Numbered from the stretch's first letter, positions 1-11,619 are shown. The stretch: 64,000 nt of DNA from Aureobasidium sp. EXF-3400 (GCA_024195585.1 SWBL01000155.1:48339-112338); one strand, 5' to 3'. Notes: a model not told the origin generated them from the sequence alone. Translations and numbers: made by a program.

Positions 1-1077
1 GAGACTATCAGTTCATATTGGCGGCTAGGCCCAGGCCTTTTCGATGACAAGCTCGACCGTCGACATGCTCCACGTCGAGACCGAGTGAACGACACCAACA
101 CTTTCATGATCATTGCTCCAAAGTTGCGCTCTTTCCTGTCTGCCTCACACTTGCCTATGCACAATGTCGATGAAGCTCTCCAACACCTCGCATTGCATGC
201 CATCTGCGAAGAACTGTTCGTTGGGGACATTTTGTACCACACGAAAGCCGTCGATTCTTTACTCTCCACACATCTACAACGACCCGTGTTTCCCAAGCTC
301 AAACACTTCGGCGCACACATTGCCTCTGGTCCAGTGGGAGCCATGTTTGCCGCTTTCCTGCCTCCCACACTCTCGAGTATCTACCTTGGTGTTGACGATC
401 TAGGTGGTCAATATTTTCAGCTCGTCTCTCAATACGACGTCTTACAGTCATTGACTATTGTTGCTCACTTCCTTGATGATATGAGCTCCATCATGTTCCT
501 CGGAAGATTGCAACACCTTCACAGTCTACACATCGAGCTGTCAGTCCATGGCTACCATTCGCAGATCGGTTGGACCCAAACTCACGAAACTCCCTTCACA
601 GACGATGATTTCGAGACAATGACATCAGGACTGCCTCTGCTCCACAACTTCGTGCTCAAACTACCTTGCAAGCTTTCATTACCTGCCCTGACATCGTTAG
701 CGACAAATTGTCCTCGACTCCAGACCTGTCACCTCTCAACTGCCATCCCCATTGCATCTTGGAGAGCACAAGAAGCGCCTACCTTCCCCGAACTCGAGAG
801 CCTTGTTCTGACTCATGGGGAATACGGCGATACATATGGTGGCACCATGTTTGTGACGCAATGGTCTAGTCCCTGGACCCAGTCGACACCAACACTGAGA
901 TTGCTCGATGAGAGTGTGGTTGATTCTACCCACGTCGACGTCATTTCTCGACGCTGTCCCAAGCTTGAGCAATTACATCTGTATCTCAGAGATTATGGTA
1001 GGGAAGAGCTTGAGAGGTTAAGAGCAAGAGAAGAGCGACCTGGGTGGTTGGACATTGTTCTGAACGGTACGGATTGA
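1..1077 (+). CDS. F-box/LRR-like protein, family D, 5'-truncated by the window edge
   Basis: The reading frame is open from base 1 to the stop at 1075-1077, so the N-terminus, with any F-box, lies outside the window. About 358 residues are visible. They show an irregular leucine-rich pattern (for example LQHLHSLHIEL, LPLLHNFVLKLP, CPRLQTCHL, CPKLEQLHLYL) spaced like the degenerate LRRs of fungal F-box proteins. The C-terminal half matches the neighbour at 2134-3538 in order and spacing: a TDDD segment, then LPLLH, then a CP-x-L segment, then FP-x-L-x-x-L-x-L. I infer that the two are paralogues. F-box/LRR proteins recruit substrates to SCF ubiquitin ligases; no substrate can be inferred. The first in-frame ATG is well inside the conserved region, so it is unlikely to be the true start. 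Confidence 0.7.
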   Translation, partial: ETISSYWRLGPGLFDDKLDRRHAPRRDRVNDTNTFMIIAPKLRSFLSASHLPMHNVDEALQHLALHAICEELFVGDILYHTKAVDSLLSTHLQRPVFPKLKHFGAHIASGPVGAMFAAFLPPTLSSIYLGVDDLGGQYFQLVSQYDVLQSLTIVAHFLDDMSSIMFLGRLQHLHSLHIELSVHGYHSQIGWTQTHETPFTDDDFETMTSGLPLLHNFVLKLPCKLSLPALTSLATNCPRLQTCHLSTAIPIASWRAQEAPTFPELESLVLTHGEYGDTYGGTMFVTQWSSPWTQSTPTLRLLDESVVDSTHVDVISRRCPKLEQLHLYLRDYGREELERLRAREERPGWLDIVLNGTD

Positions 1078-2133
1078 GAAGATCGGAAAGATGGTAGGTA
1101 GTCAATTCATCATGGGTTTGAGATCTCGCTAGCTCCCCCCTCTCTTTGGTGCTGCTTACCCGTGACCCTTGGAGAGATGTGTTCGTCAAACATCAAGACT
1201 GCTTCACCATGGTAAGCCTTACGCAGAGAACGTGTCGTCTATCGGCTAATGTATCTGTCCTCCTATCTCTCTTTTTCTATCTTCCACTTTCCATGTTACC
1301 TATCATCGTTAGCAATATCGATAGACATTAGAGTCTAAGCAGCACACTAGGTTCAACAAAAGCATGTACGCATCTAGTCCTAGGGCATATGGTGTGGGCT
1401 CCTGAGCTTCTCGTTGTCCAAACATTGCTAGTAGAAAACTTAGTATATGTTTTTCACGACATAACGATAGTAGAGGAGCACTGCACTCGAGGTCATTGGG
1501 TCTTGGCGCTGGTTGGGTGTGGTTCACGGAAGATTCGATGTTTTGACTTACAGACGAGGCAGGTCAGTTGTGAGCGCAAGAGCGATTTGCGTTCTTGTAA
1601 ACATTGCAGCTACTTCCAGTCGTGCAACTTTTCAGCTGTTGCTGCGGCCTTGATCTCTGTGACCAGCACTATCATCATCAGTTTCATCAGTATACACCCT
1701 CCTGATCACGTCTATCACGCCCGGCGTCTCATCATCACCGCAAGACCTTCCTGCGCGTCTATCAACACTGAGCACATTTTACTCCGTGCTGACCTTCCGT
1801 TCATCCTTGCGCTATCAATCTACGCCAGTATAGCACTTCGGCCATCCGGAGTGCAAGGGTCAATACTCCTGGACAGCCCTATCCAATCTGAAATCGCCTC
1901 TCGCGAGTCAGAAAGACTTGGTACCTGGAAGAGCGCCGTAATCCTCCATCAACAACACGCGCATTCGGGTCTGTGCAGTCTCTCCGTTGCGTCACGCACT
2001 GTCAATATCATCGATTGCAACTCTCAATCATCAGCATCATCTTCATCTCCATCTACCCTCCTCAGCAGGGTTGTCTGCATCGACCCCCCTCATCACTTCT
2101 ATCTTGCCCGCCCTTCGCATCATCACCGCAGCT
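1078..2133. other. Intergenic stretch, no recognisable gene
   Basis: This 1.06 kb separates two family D genes. A 303-codon frame crosses it but is low-complexity, rich in Ser, His and Ile, runs into the next gene in another frame and resembles nothing. It probably holds the 3' end of the first gene and the promoter of the second. Confidence 0.5.
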
Positions 2134-3538
2134 ATGCACCTCTCCAGTCGCATTCCAGAAGAAGTTTGGGAAAAGATTCTCAGCAACCTCGTCTCAGACC
2201 GCCAAACGCTTGCAGCTGTCATCGAAGCAGATTGTCTCGCCTCCGGGCAGGCCCTCAGGCTCTATTGGCAGAACGATTCGGCTTCGAAGGATCTACTTGA
2301 GGAGCTCGACGGCGTACCAGAAAACGAACGCCAGCCCTTCGCGGACATGGTGCGCAATATTGTGACAGAATTGAAGGCTCCTGGCGCACATCACGAAGGA
2401 AAGGGGTTGCAGTTCCCTCAGCTACAGAGTCTTGTTATTGATCATGGGAAGGCCTTCCAACGCAGAGAAACACGCACCTACGCCAGGGTCAAACGCTTCG
2501 TTGGTTCCCGTATGCGAAATTGGCTCTGAAGACTACGACTGTTATGACTTGTCGCCGGTGTGCGATAACTTCATGCCCAGTCTGAGCGGTTCCGTCGACC
2601 TGCGCTCTCTGATTCTACACTCGCGTGTTCGAGGTGCAACAGCTGGAGACCTTCTTCAGGTCCTGCAAAGATGCGTCAGGCTCTCTACACTGCGTCTCGG
2701 AAAGGACACCGAACCTTTGATTGACGAGGCGGTCTTTCAGACCATGGCTGGACACCTTGAGATTCAGGAACTTTACATCAAGAAACATCTGGACAGATCC
2801 CTTGTACTGTCGATTGCTACTACACCTCAGCCTTTCAGAAACATTTCCGACCTCATCCTTCACGCGGATGCAGCTGCCATCAACATCTTGCTTCCACGTA
2901 TCGAGAAGGTGGACAGACTCGAACTTACAATCCACGGCATGAGCAGCATCTTCCCCTCTCTTCGCCATCTCGAGAAGCTGAGATCCATGTGGCTTAAGTT
3001 CCACAATTACGCCCTTACGGATGATGACCTGACTCACCTAATCCCTCTGAAGCGACTCGAGTTCATCGAACTCTGCGATGACGACCAGGGCGAACGACTC
3101 AATGCCAACTTTATCAGCGCCGACGTCTTCGCCGCGGTCCTGGGCTCCCTTCCCCTCCTTCATTCACTCAATCTCAACGCCATCCACAACCTTGGTGACC
3201 CCTTTCTTCTCGCGCTCGGTCGTCAATGTCCAAACTTGGATGCCTTGGCCTTGACCGGCTCATTCACCCTCGAACCCCTGGCCAACGAGTCGCCCGTCCC
3301 GTTCCCTCGTCTTGTCACCCTGGAACTGGGAACTCTTGCTCCCAGCATGCCTCTCAGACAGTGGGGCGGGTTTGAGGAGGATTGGGCTGACCAACGGGCA
3401 CAAGACATTATCGTCCACGCACCCCAGTTGCTGTGGTTTGAGGGCTGTCACGATGGTCGTAACGAGTATGGAGGTTTGGTTGAAGAAGCTTGGAAGAGCT
3501 TGAAAGTCCAAGGCCATCTCTATGTTGGTGGGAGATGA
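2134..3538 (+). CDS. F-box/LRR-like protein, family D, with an unresolved frame change
   Basis: The ATG at 2134 opens an F-box-like N-terminus (SRIPEEVWEKILSNLVSDR) that runs in frame 1 to a TGA ending at 2529. The LRR-rich remainder (LRSLILHSRV, LDALALTGSF, LVTLELGTL and others) is in frame 2 from about 2432 to 3538. The two halves clearly belong together. The residues around 2300-2430 (VPENERQPFADMVRNIVTEL) recur in the relic at 10.06-10.45 kb. I could not find a convincing intron to join them. A GTATGC donor at 2510 pairs in phase with an AG at 2530-2531, but the intron would be only 22 bp. A 103 bp intron from 2429 would need a poor donor. A one-base frameshift is therefore as likely, which would make this a recent pseudogene. 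The LRR part is paralogous to the gene at 1-1077. Confidence 0.6.
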
Positions 3539-4240
3539 GACCCGGTGTGGAATGTGCTGCTCTCTACTCTGCATGATGGCATCTGGTGGAAGAAGGACGA
3601 ACGGTGACATTCGGCGGAAGTCTACAAAATTTCTTCACGGAATGTCAGTTTGTTCATCGCGGGCTGCTTGTTTCGCACTCGCCAAAGAAAGTTTCTGCCG
3701 TTAGGAAAGATCGGCCGAGGACCATGCTTGTACCGTCGAAGAAACGAGAACAAACGATGAGTAATAGAGCTATCCTGGGGGAAGTGCCGAGAAGGATTGG
3801 GGGAAGTTCCAGCGATCTTATCAAAGCGAGACAGGAGATCAGTGCTTGGACTTGGTTCGTGGAGACAACACTCTTCTGTGGCAGTTAATGAGCAAGTCGT
3901 TTACGCAGTACGGGGTTACGCTGGGAGCTTGTCAAATATGGCTGGGAGAAGAGTAGAGAAATTAGCAAATCGAAGAACAAAGTAATTTCGACCAGCAACG
4001 AGGGTGAGTAGAAGTGACCTAGGGAAGCTTTGGTGACTCCCGAGATGGCGTTGTGCTACTGCAAAGGATGATTCGTCGGAGCGCAAGCTCTTACTGTAGG
4101 AGATGATGGGCTATCGAATCCACAACCAAAGCCTTGACCAGTGCCAGGCATCTTGTCAGATGTGACCATACAGTAGAGGATAAGAGAAGAATAAACTTGT
4201 ATGAGAACAGGTACTTTTTCTCTACCCCAAATCAAAATAT
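3539..4240. other. Intergenic stretch between convergent genes
   Basis: About 700 bases lie between the 3' ends of the family D gene (+) and the NCS1 permease (-). Short open frames here resemble nothing and are not supported. Confidence 0.5.
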
Positions 4241-6027
4241 CTACAAAGCTTTAGTAATAGCATCCATCTTTTTTCTAAAGAAACCCCCTTGCTCCACATC
4301 CATGCCCGTCGCATACTCCACCTCCTTCCCATGACTAACCACATTACTCAAATCTTCTTCATCAGGCTCAGGAGCCTCCAACCAGCTTCCTACAGGATTC
4401 TGCGCTTGCACCGGTGAAATTCTGCAAAGAATGTAATATACACCTCCACTAGCCAAGAAACCCGTGAAGAAGTTGAGGCGATAGATGTATGTTGCGCCAA
4501 TGGGAACGGAGACTCCACAGGCGCCTGCAAAGCCAACGACATTAATGAGAATGCCGCAGATGTATGCGACATAGCCGCGCCATTGGATGCCGAAGTGGCC
4601 GTAGTAGGGTCCATTGACGTCTGCCGAGTACAAGTCGCGGGCTTGAAGGTATCCCTTGCGAACGGCGTAGTAGTCGATAATCATTGGTCCAGCAATAGCG
4701 GAGAGGAAGACCGAGTAAGCAGATAGATAGGTAGTAAATGTGCTAGAACCAGCGACAAATTGCCATGGGCAAATAACGATACCGATGACGGCGCAGATGT
4801 ATCCACCACGGCGAATGTTGATGTAGCGAGGTAACAGAGCAGTCAGATCTGTTCCTGCGGAAATGGAGTTTGCGGCAATATTGGTGCCGAGTTGAGCTAC
4901 TACGAATGCAGCAGCGATGAGGAAGACTCCAGCTCTTGCGCCTGCGCTGCCATGACCATCTTCGGTGATGAAGGCTTTGAGTAGTTCCAGAGGATTCCAG
5001 ACGGCGCCGAGTTCGGGGTAGATGACCGCAGAGGCTGAACCAACGAGAATACCAATCAAAGATGTCAATCCGAAACCGAGAGGGATGGTGATGAATTGAG
5101 GGAGCAAAGCATCACTGGGTTTGCTAGCGAAACGGGAGAAATCAGGATCATTGACGATGAGAGTGGCAAAGTTAGACACCGAAGACATGATGCCGGTGAT
5201 GATGGCCCAAGCGAGTTTGGAACCATGGACTTTGGCGGGTTGATGGATAATTTCGCCTGCACCTCCTGCTCTGACGAGAGCCCAGATGAGGAAAGCGATA
5301 CCTGCTGTGGGTGCAACAACAGCTTTGACGGTAAACAGATGACGGACTTTGTGGACGGGGAACCAGATGAAGGGAAGCGAGCCGGCCCAGAATAGGATGA
5401 AGCCGATGAGATAGTTGACGGTGCCACCGAGGGCGATTTCTTTCGTCAATGAAGCTTTTGTGCCGAACGAGGGCCAGATGGCGAGGATCATGAGGTAGAC
5501 GCATTCGCCGCCGATCCAGCCTTGTACACCATACCAGATACTATGAGCGGGTCAGAGATGTTGAAAAGATGACAGAAGATGTGCTACTCACCATGCCATC
5601 AATGCACGATTGAACACAGGCCACAACGATCCAAAGATACCGAACGAAGACCTGTTCATGACCGGGAACGAGATATGATAGACGGCTCCCACACGACCAG
5701 TCAAGCAGATGAAGAATGCCGAGATACTGTAGCCTACCCAGACACAGATCCAAGCCTGCCACCATGACAAGCCATTGTCAAGCGAAGAAGCAGCGATCAT
5801 CCACGTATTGATGTTGAAAGAGTCGGCAATCCAGAAACCGACGAAGTTGAATGCAGTCCATTGACGACGCTCAGGCTCGACAATTTTCAAGTCATGGTTT
5901 GTAAGGAACAATTCTTTGTTTGTGAGACCATGGTCATGTTCGACTTCCTATACAACAAATGAGTATTTTAAACAAAATATGAAGACAAGGTGTGGATACT
6001 GACTATTTTGCGCAGAATTGAAGTCAT
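4241..6027 (-). CDS. NCS1 family nucleobase/nucleoside/allantoin permease (Fur type)
   Basis: I assign three exons: 6027-6004, 5947-5592 and 5540-4241. The introns are 56 bp (GTCAGT...TATAG) and 51 bp (GTGAGT...CATAG), and the product is 559 residues, the usual size for the family. It is a plasma-membrane symporter with about 12 helices. The fungal Fur subfamily takes up uracil, uridine, allantoin or related compounds; which one cannot be told here. Family hallmarks are the first-helix motif NINTWMIAASSLDNG, the loop after helix 2 (VYHISFPVMNRSSFGIFG), NDPDFSRFA and QLGTNIAANSISAGTDL. The first exon has only eight codons (MTSILRKI), and the next begins in phase with EVEHDHGLTNKELF, which fits the cytosolic tail preceding the W-T-x-F-N segment. 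The C-terminal tail is acidic and ends in KKMDAITKAL. It is the only transporter among the family D and A F-box genes and faces away from the + strand cluster. Confidence 0.9.
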
Positions 6028-6111
6028 GATTGTCGTGTGTCAGAGCAAAGGAGAAAAGCGGCGGATGCATCATGCTTATAGGCATTTTTTTGTTGCTGTG
6101 AGGTCGTTATA

Positions 6112-6189
6112 CGATAGGTAAACCGAGGTCAATGCGCAGCAAAAGGATGGGGATGTGGCTTGAAGGCCGATCTTCCAAACCTTAGATAA
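6112..6189 (-). promoter_or_regulatory. Candidate GATA-factor sites upstream of the NCS1 permease
   Basis: CGATAG (6112-6117) and AGATAA (6184-6189) both match HGATAR, the target of AreA/Nit2-type nitrogen regulators. They lie about 85 and 160 bases upstream of the permease start codon. Further matches on the opposite strand are CTATCT (6452-6457) and TTATCT (6590-6595). Fungal purine, uracil and allantoin permeases are often under this control. The motif is short and frequent by chance. Confidence 0.3.
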
Positions 6190-8918
6190 GGACATTTTGA
6201 CAATTTTTTCTTCGAGGTCGCTCTAGAAGGGGGGAAAAGTACACAGCTCATGCAGGAACTTCGTCAAGATCTGGAGAGTGTCGCCGAAACTCATTCCTTC
6301 GAGAAGAAAACAGACTTACTGGTGAATTGAAGCCATGTGTCAATTACGCAAGCAGATGAGTCAAGCTGTATCCCGTCGCATCAACGGATGCAAACCTCAA
6401 CAACACTTGGCCTGCGGAAATCCAAGCAACTTGGCTAGATGGTGTATCTCTCTATCTCTGGTCAATTTCGACCAGCGATATAGGTGCGCCGGCGAGCTTA
6501 CTCGATGTGATCGAGCAAAAACATGGAGACAAGGTTTGCGGGCGGCCAAATAGACTTTGTGCGACATTTTGCCGAGCCCTGCTCTGCCCTTATCTTGCGG
6601 ATCGTGGAGAGCTGACGGCATGCGTCTCGGCAGCAAGTTGCAAGAGGCTCTAGAGGACGAGGAATTTATATGTTGCATCTCCGAATTCTTTCGTTGGTAT
6701 TATCTTGTCAAAGTACGGCATCTCTGAGATGTTGCTGTGGTTTGGTGTAAGAGATTTTTGTCTTTGTCTCCCCAATTCAGATGCTTGCGGCTCTACGCTT
6801 TACCTCGGAGACGACGCTTGCTTTTTGTCTATCCTCTCCAATCAGTCTGTGTTTGTCTCTGCCATATCGCAGTTCTGCTTGCTTGACTCTCACTTTTGTA
6901 CTTTGAATCGTGGCTTCGCTTTGTTCCTGGACCAGGCAAGCCGTCCTTTGCATCTGGTCTGTACATTCAACTGAAGTCATAGATCTTTGCCGTCCCAAAG
7001 CGATCAAGGGCCTGGTATGGAAAAGACGTTGGTCATGGCTCGGGGACATGAGACAAACATCAGACTAATGGGCGAACCTGATCTGAGAGCAGACACAAAG
7101 AATGAATCAAAAGCCATCGGGCAAACATTGACTGTCCATCGAAGGGCCGCCTGCCCATTCATGTAGAAAATCTGCTTGCCGTTCTTCTGCCTTGTCTTCT
7201 GTTGGATCATATCCTTTGACTCAGTCACGTTGCTTCTGAGCACCTTATTGACGCGAGGTTTGGCCTGCGTGAGATATCGCAATGGTCAAACATAGTCCGA
7301 ATGGAAGTCCACCACGGTCTTTGGACAGAAGACAAAGCTGAGAAAACTGGCATGGAAGCAAAAAGACAGAGGACTCCCAAAGCGAGAAAGCAAACACTGA
7401 AATATCACTGGGACCGCTGCGATGGATGCTAGATATATGAGGGGTCGGAGAAGCTCGTCTGGATGATCTGGAAATCACAAGTCTCATCTCTCATCTATCT
7501 ACTTGGTCTATATATACAGCCAGGTCTACGCTCTTCAGGCAATACACTTGTCGTTCTCTGAAGCTTCAAGCTTCGGCCAGCAACCATCGGCCAGCAACCA
7601 CCGGCCTTCATATATACTGTCGTCACCTGCCGGTAAAACAGCAATGCGCCCCGATTGATTGACGAGCCTGTCCAGCCTCCCGGAACTCCATACCAGCTTC
7701 TCCGACGCCGACAGTCTCGCCGGTCCTGTTCCACTCTAGGCGTCTTTGGACCCGAGGTTCGCACTCTAGTTGTCACCGTAGATGTCGGGCGCAGATACTC
7801 GGCAAAACGTCCGAAGATCTACGTCCGGGCGCTACTAGCATTGGCAGTCCACGGACAAAGACTGCGTCTAGGGATCCGCCGGCGTCCAAAGCCCATCTAA
7901 GATGGCATCTTATCATATGGCTAAATTAGAAGATCACGGCCTAATCTCCGACCTGCCGGACCTCGTATCACTTCGGATCCCCCCCCACCTAGCCAGCAAC
8001 ACCTATAACAGGCTCGATGACTCGATCTCCGCCATCTAGGGCATGCCGTTAACGTTCGTATCGACGATTCATTAAACACATATCCTGGCGGCTCTCCGTC
8101 CATTATCTTCAGTCCTAACCCCAAAAGGCTGAGTTTCGCAACCTTTTCGCTTACAGTCGCAATCACTGGCAGATCGACAATCATGCTCCAGCCTGTGTTT
8201 TTCGCAACTATTGGTGCGTCTTCTGGTTCGGCGCTGCTATCGACTTTGCGCTTTTGACTTTGACCACTTACAATGCCCAATCCGGGAAACTCATTGCCGT
8301 TTGGGCAACGCTTCACCTGGCGTTCCTTCTGGCATTTCTTCTGGCTTTCGACATTGTCAAGTACTCTATACAGCAGCACCGACTGCAGGTACTTGACTTG
8401 TTCGCTTCAATCAGCCTTGGGTCATCTCGGGAGGCCTGCTTATCGTGGCAATCACCACATCGTACCGCTCACCGACGACAAGCTCGAGCTGTACTATATG
8501 CGTACCTTTGGCCCACCCACCATCCACAACGTCCTGGCTGATCAATAATTCCGTATACCTTGATCATCGTGCTTATTGTGTCAATGAGGAAGTTGCCCAG
8601 ATAGCTGAAGAGGCCATGAGAAGTCTGGGCGATAAATTCTTCTACTTCGACGGGAACGGTGACCACATTCCGTTCCAGGAATCGTACGAAACCGATCCCG
8701 ATGAGGAGGCTTTCGAACGCGAGCACTATGGATGGTACTATGACTACTCCAAAGCCCAACTTCGATCTCTCTGAGGAACTCGACTTGGAGGACGAAGCTA
8801 CACAGTGATATTATACCTATTTCGGAATCTCTCCCATACACTCGCTGCCAGCAAATCTTCGACTTCTTACTCCACTGCTGCATCACACTAAGTCACGGCA
8901 ACTACCACCCCTGCTATA
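6190..8918. other. Gene-poor stretch, 2.7 kb
   Basis: No gene is recognisable. Short open frames occur on both strands, including a 152-codon one on the - strand at 7921-8379 and two overlapping + strand frames at 8273-8774 with an acidic segment (ESYETDPDEEAFERE). None shows a domain or plausible splice structure. The part after 8400 may be the decayed upstream end of the BTB-like relic that follows. Confidence 0.4.
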
Positions 8919-9626
8919 TCTCCAAATTGCGCTTCGTGCCCCAGCTTCCAAAATTTTGTACATGGCAGTTTCCACGAAGCCAAAAACCACCATTTCGACC
9001 TCGAACTTGATAAAGATCACGCAGACTTGTTTGAGCGCTGGCTCTATGGCCGCAAGGTAAGCAACCCGTTCGTTGGACCTGGGATCGAAGGGTTGGTGCG
9101 ACTCTGTATCGCAGATGAGCGAGATATCTCAGTTCTAAGAAGAGAGGGGATGACAGAACTTGTTAACCGCGAGAAGGCCGATCTCCTATGTGATTTGGTC
9201 GCTTTGACAATGGATTCACTGCTTCCATCTGCTCCACTTTACAGGTATATCGTCGTCTTCTACTTCGATGACGGTGGTGATCACTCCGTACATCAGAAAT
9301 CTCACAAAGTCGATATACATGATGGATTGGCCGAACGTGATGACAAAGTTGAACAGTGGTATCATTCGTGCTTCAAGAATCTCCACCAAGCGCGCGCTGT
9401 TGTTGAGTCTTCGAATGTTTTACCAGGACCCTCCACCTCAGCAAGCCCCTACAACCTCTGCCTTCGTTACGACCCCTGTGTCTGGCCTCCTGCCACAGGC
9501 TCTTCCACAGCACCTACCGCAGCACCTACTACAGCCGCTACTGCTGTCCCTCTCTCTGGCGGCAGCGGTTCTTCCGGCCAAGTCACTATCTGCCATGGTC
9601 GTGTGGTGAACAATAAAACGTTCTGA
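8919..9626 (+). pseudogene. BTB/POZ-like domain fragment
   Basis: One open frame runs to the stop at 9624-9626. Its first part reads like the second half of a fungal BTB domain. SFQNFVHGSFHEAK corresponds to the usual 'FF-x-x-AL-x-G-x-F-x-E' segment, and FDLELDKDHADLFERWLYG to the 'D-P-x-x-F-x-x-F-x-x-WLY' segment. The helix LVRLCIADERDISVLRREGM corresponds to 'LVKLYVLADKYDIPxLRN'. The N-terminal half of the domain, with its usual 'D-V-x-F-x-V-H' core, is not found in any frame upstream. No in-frame ATG precedes the BTB segment, so this is probably a broken gene. The last 60 codons are Thr/Ala/Pro/Ser-rich. BTB proteins are dimerisation modules or Cul3 adaptors. No other BTB gene is visible in the window. 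Confidence 0.45.
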
Positions 9627-10062
9627 AAGGGAAGTGTACGTTGCACGCCTCAGATTCTAAGCTGCAAACCCCATCTAGATCGCTGCCAAGTTATCATCAT
9701 GTCTCACGGAACTGCTATCGATGTGAAAAGTCTTCAAAGATCTATCAAAGCCATGAACGATAGACTCGAGCTACGATGGATTTGGTCTTATCGTTGCTCG
9801 GTCTTGCGATTTGTTTCTATTGTTGAGAGCGCAGTGTTCCATTGGTCATGACACAAATGATCGAGGCCCTGAGTCCCTGACCCAGCGTCCAGAATTACAA
9901 GGTAACAAGTCTACTATTTCGCATATATAAATCTCTTGCAACGTTAGACCATATGTACAGATCAATTGCGAGATCTCACACCAGCAGTGAGCCTCTGGAA
10001 AACAAACTCATCACCAGACCGCAGAGTTCTACCCTACTATATCACCGTGCTCCCCACAAAAA
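9627..10062. other. Short stretch without a gene
   Basis: It includes an ATG at 9761 in the context GAGCTACG-ATG, which recalls the context of the small repeated reading frame at 18698. The similarity is too short to call. Confidence 0.3.
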
Positions 10063-10446
10063 AGCTGCACCAGGTGCTTGACGAAGAACCAGAACGCCAG
10101 CGATAGTCTCTCGCAGACATGGTGCGCAAAGTCGTGACTGAGTTCAAAGCCTTTTTTTCCCATCACGAATAAAAATGATTGCAGTTCCTGCAACTGCAGA
10201 ATCGTGATGCCCACAGACCTAGACCTCAACATCCTAACACTGCGTTGCGATCCGGTGCATGGAGAAGAAGAAGACTGGACGAAGTCTCCTGAAATGGCCA
10301 CGCTTGTACGTACCAAGGGGGTGCACAAAGTCACCTTCGCTCCCGTGAAAGGCTTCTGCAGACCTCTTGGAGCAGACTTCGTTGAACTCAGCGAGGCGCT
10401 CAGCAAGAAAAAATTTACTCAACTCGACTGGGCCAAACACGTATGA
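10063..10446 (+). pseudogene. Family D F-box relic
   Basis: The translation in the frame of base 10104 shows LADMVRKVVTEFKA, then SHHE, then LQFLQLQ. This follows the intact family D protein (FADMVRNIVTELKA, then AHHE, then LQFPQLQ) with the same spacing. Three in-frame stops interrupt it: TAG at 10104, TAA at 10170 and TGA at 10176. The F-box itself and the LRR body are not recognisable. An 80-codon open frame in the same phase continues to 10446 (residues such as LDLNILTLRCDPVHG). This is a dead copy of the gene at 2134-3538, about 7.5 kb away and in the same orientation. Confidence 0.75.
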
Positions 10447-10573
10447 CGCAACTTGAGCGTACTGCTCAACCCTTCCGCCGAGATCGAAGAGTTTCTCCGT
10501 GACCCCCGACTCGGTCTCTAAGAAACCACAGCCATCGTTGTGAATGTCATCTACAGACTTCCGCGGTCATAAG

Positions 10574-11215
10574 GAGGAAGACGCTCCTGATGTCTCAATG
10601 ATGGACCCTCTCCGCGGATGTCATAGAGGACTGCTATGGTGCTAATAATATTTGTAACGTCCTTTGCTGTGGAAGAGAAGAACTTCCAGAAGTGTTGATG
10701 ATCGAGCCGCTGTGTTATAGACACCAGGGGCTCCTCTACATACATCTTGATCTCTACGGGCTCGATGTCGTACCGACCGCAGAGATGATTTTGGAACAAA
10801 TGTAACGTCCAATCAAGACCACCCGACGCGACTCCAAAACAACTCCTGTCATGCCAGAGTCTCCAGCTTCGGGCGTCTTAAGCCACTGCTCCCATTGATG
10901 AGGCCATCCATGACGGACTTCAGTTCTATTCAAGAAGACGAGTACCTCGAAGTGAACATGCAGGATCCTCTTTGTAAGCGTCACAAGGGGCTCCTATGGT
11001 GCAGTTGCATCGGTATGACCATCTTGCATCTCTTTCAATCGCACTAAACTGACATGATCTTCCAGGACGTAAGCAAGAAATGCTTAAGAAAACTGTCGTT
11101 AACCAACTTCATTGGTATCATAAAGCTTCACTGTGGTCCAGGAAAACGTGATGCTGAAGTCATAATGCTAGATCCCATCTGCCATAGACACCAATGCATC
11201 TTGCTCGGCACTTTA
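10574..11215 (+). repeat. Four degenerate copies of a 20-codon module of unknown function
   Basis: Four segments translate to a common pattern, roughly E-V-x-M-x-D/E-P-L-C-x-R-H-x-G-L-L. Copy 1 starts at 10574 (DVSMMDPLRGCHRGLLWC). Copy 2 is near 10680-10735 (EVLMIEPLCYRHQGLLY). Copy 3 is near 10937-11000 (EVNMQDPLCKRHKGLLWC). Copy 4 is near 11150-11205 (EVIMLDPICHRHQCILLG). The copies lie 100-260 bases apart in different frames, and most run into stops soon afterwards, so they look like decayed repeats of a gene segment. Another similarity links 10820-10865 to 12780-12825, both reading RRD-x3-x-PVMPE. I do not recognise the family. Confidence 0.5.
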
Positions 11216-11619
11216 TCATCGGGTTTTACAGATAGAACCAGCGAGCGCAAGCAAGAAGTCAGGAGAAAGAGCTTGTAGCACCCAACTCAACCGTATAACG
11301 GAAGGGATTCCTGTATATACGTCTGAGCTTCATGCCATCAGAGCCTCGTTGAGAGGTCAAGCCTCTCTTCAACCCTCTGAACTCCCACCTCGAATTTCTT
11401 GATGCGACCGACCCCCAGTCAAGGATCGAAAACTTCGTCCACGTCTAATCAGTCAAGTAGGAGCCCTCTACCATTGCTGACACTTCTTTCTTTCGAGAAC
11501 GCCTGCGCTTGCACGCTTGGTGCAGAGTCCATCTCAGCGATAATATGAGTGGCAGAGATTCCGAGACCAGATTGAGAGGACTGTGAGAAGTATGAAAGAC
11601 ATCAACACAATGATCTGCC
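11216..11619. other. No recognisable gene
   Basis: A stretch ending near 11448 (DPQSRIENFVHV, then stop) loosely resembles the segment ending at 10521 (PSAEIEEFLRDPR, then stop). It may be the 3' end of another decayed copy of the same unknown gene. Confidence 0.3.

Noticed and set aside
1389..2300. 303-codon + strand frame
   Set aside because: It overlaps the start of the family D gene in another frame, is low-complexity and lacks any domain.
7921..8379. 152-codon minus-strand frame
   Set aside because: No domain, no splice context, atypical composition.
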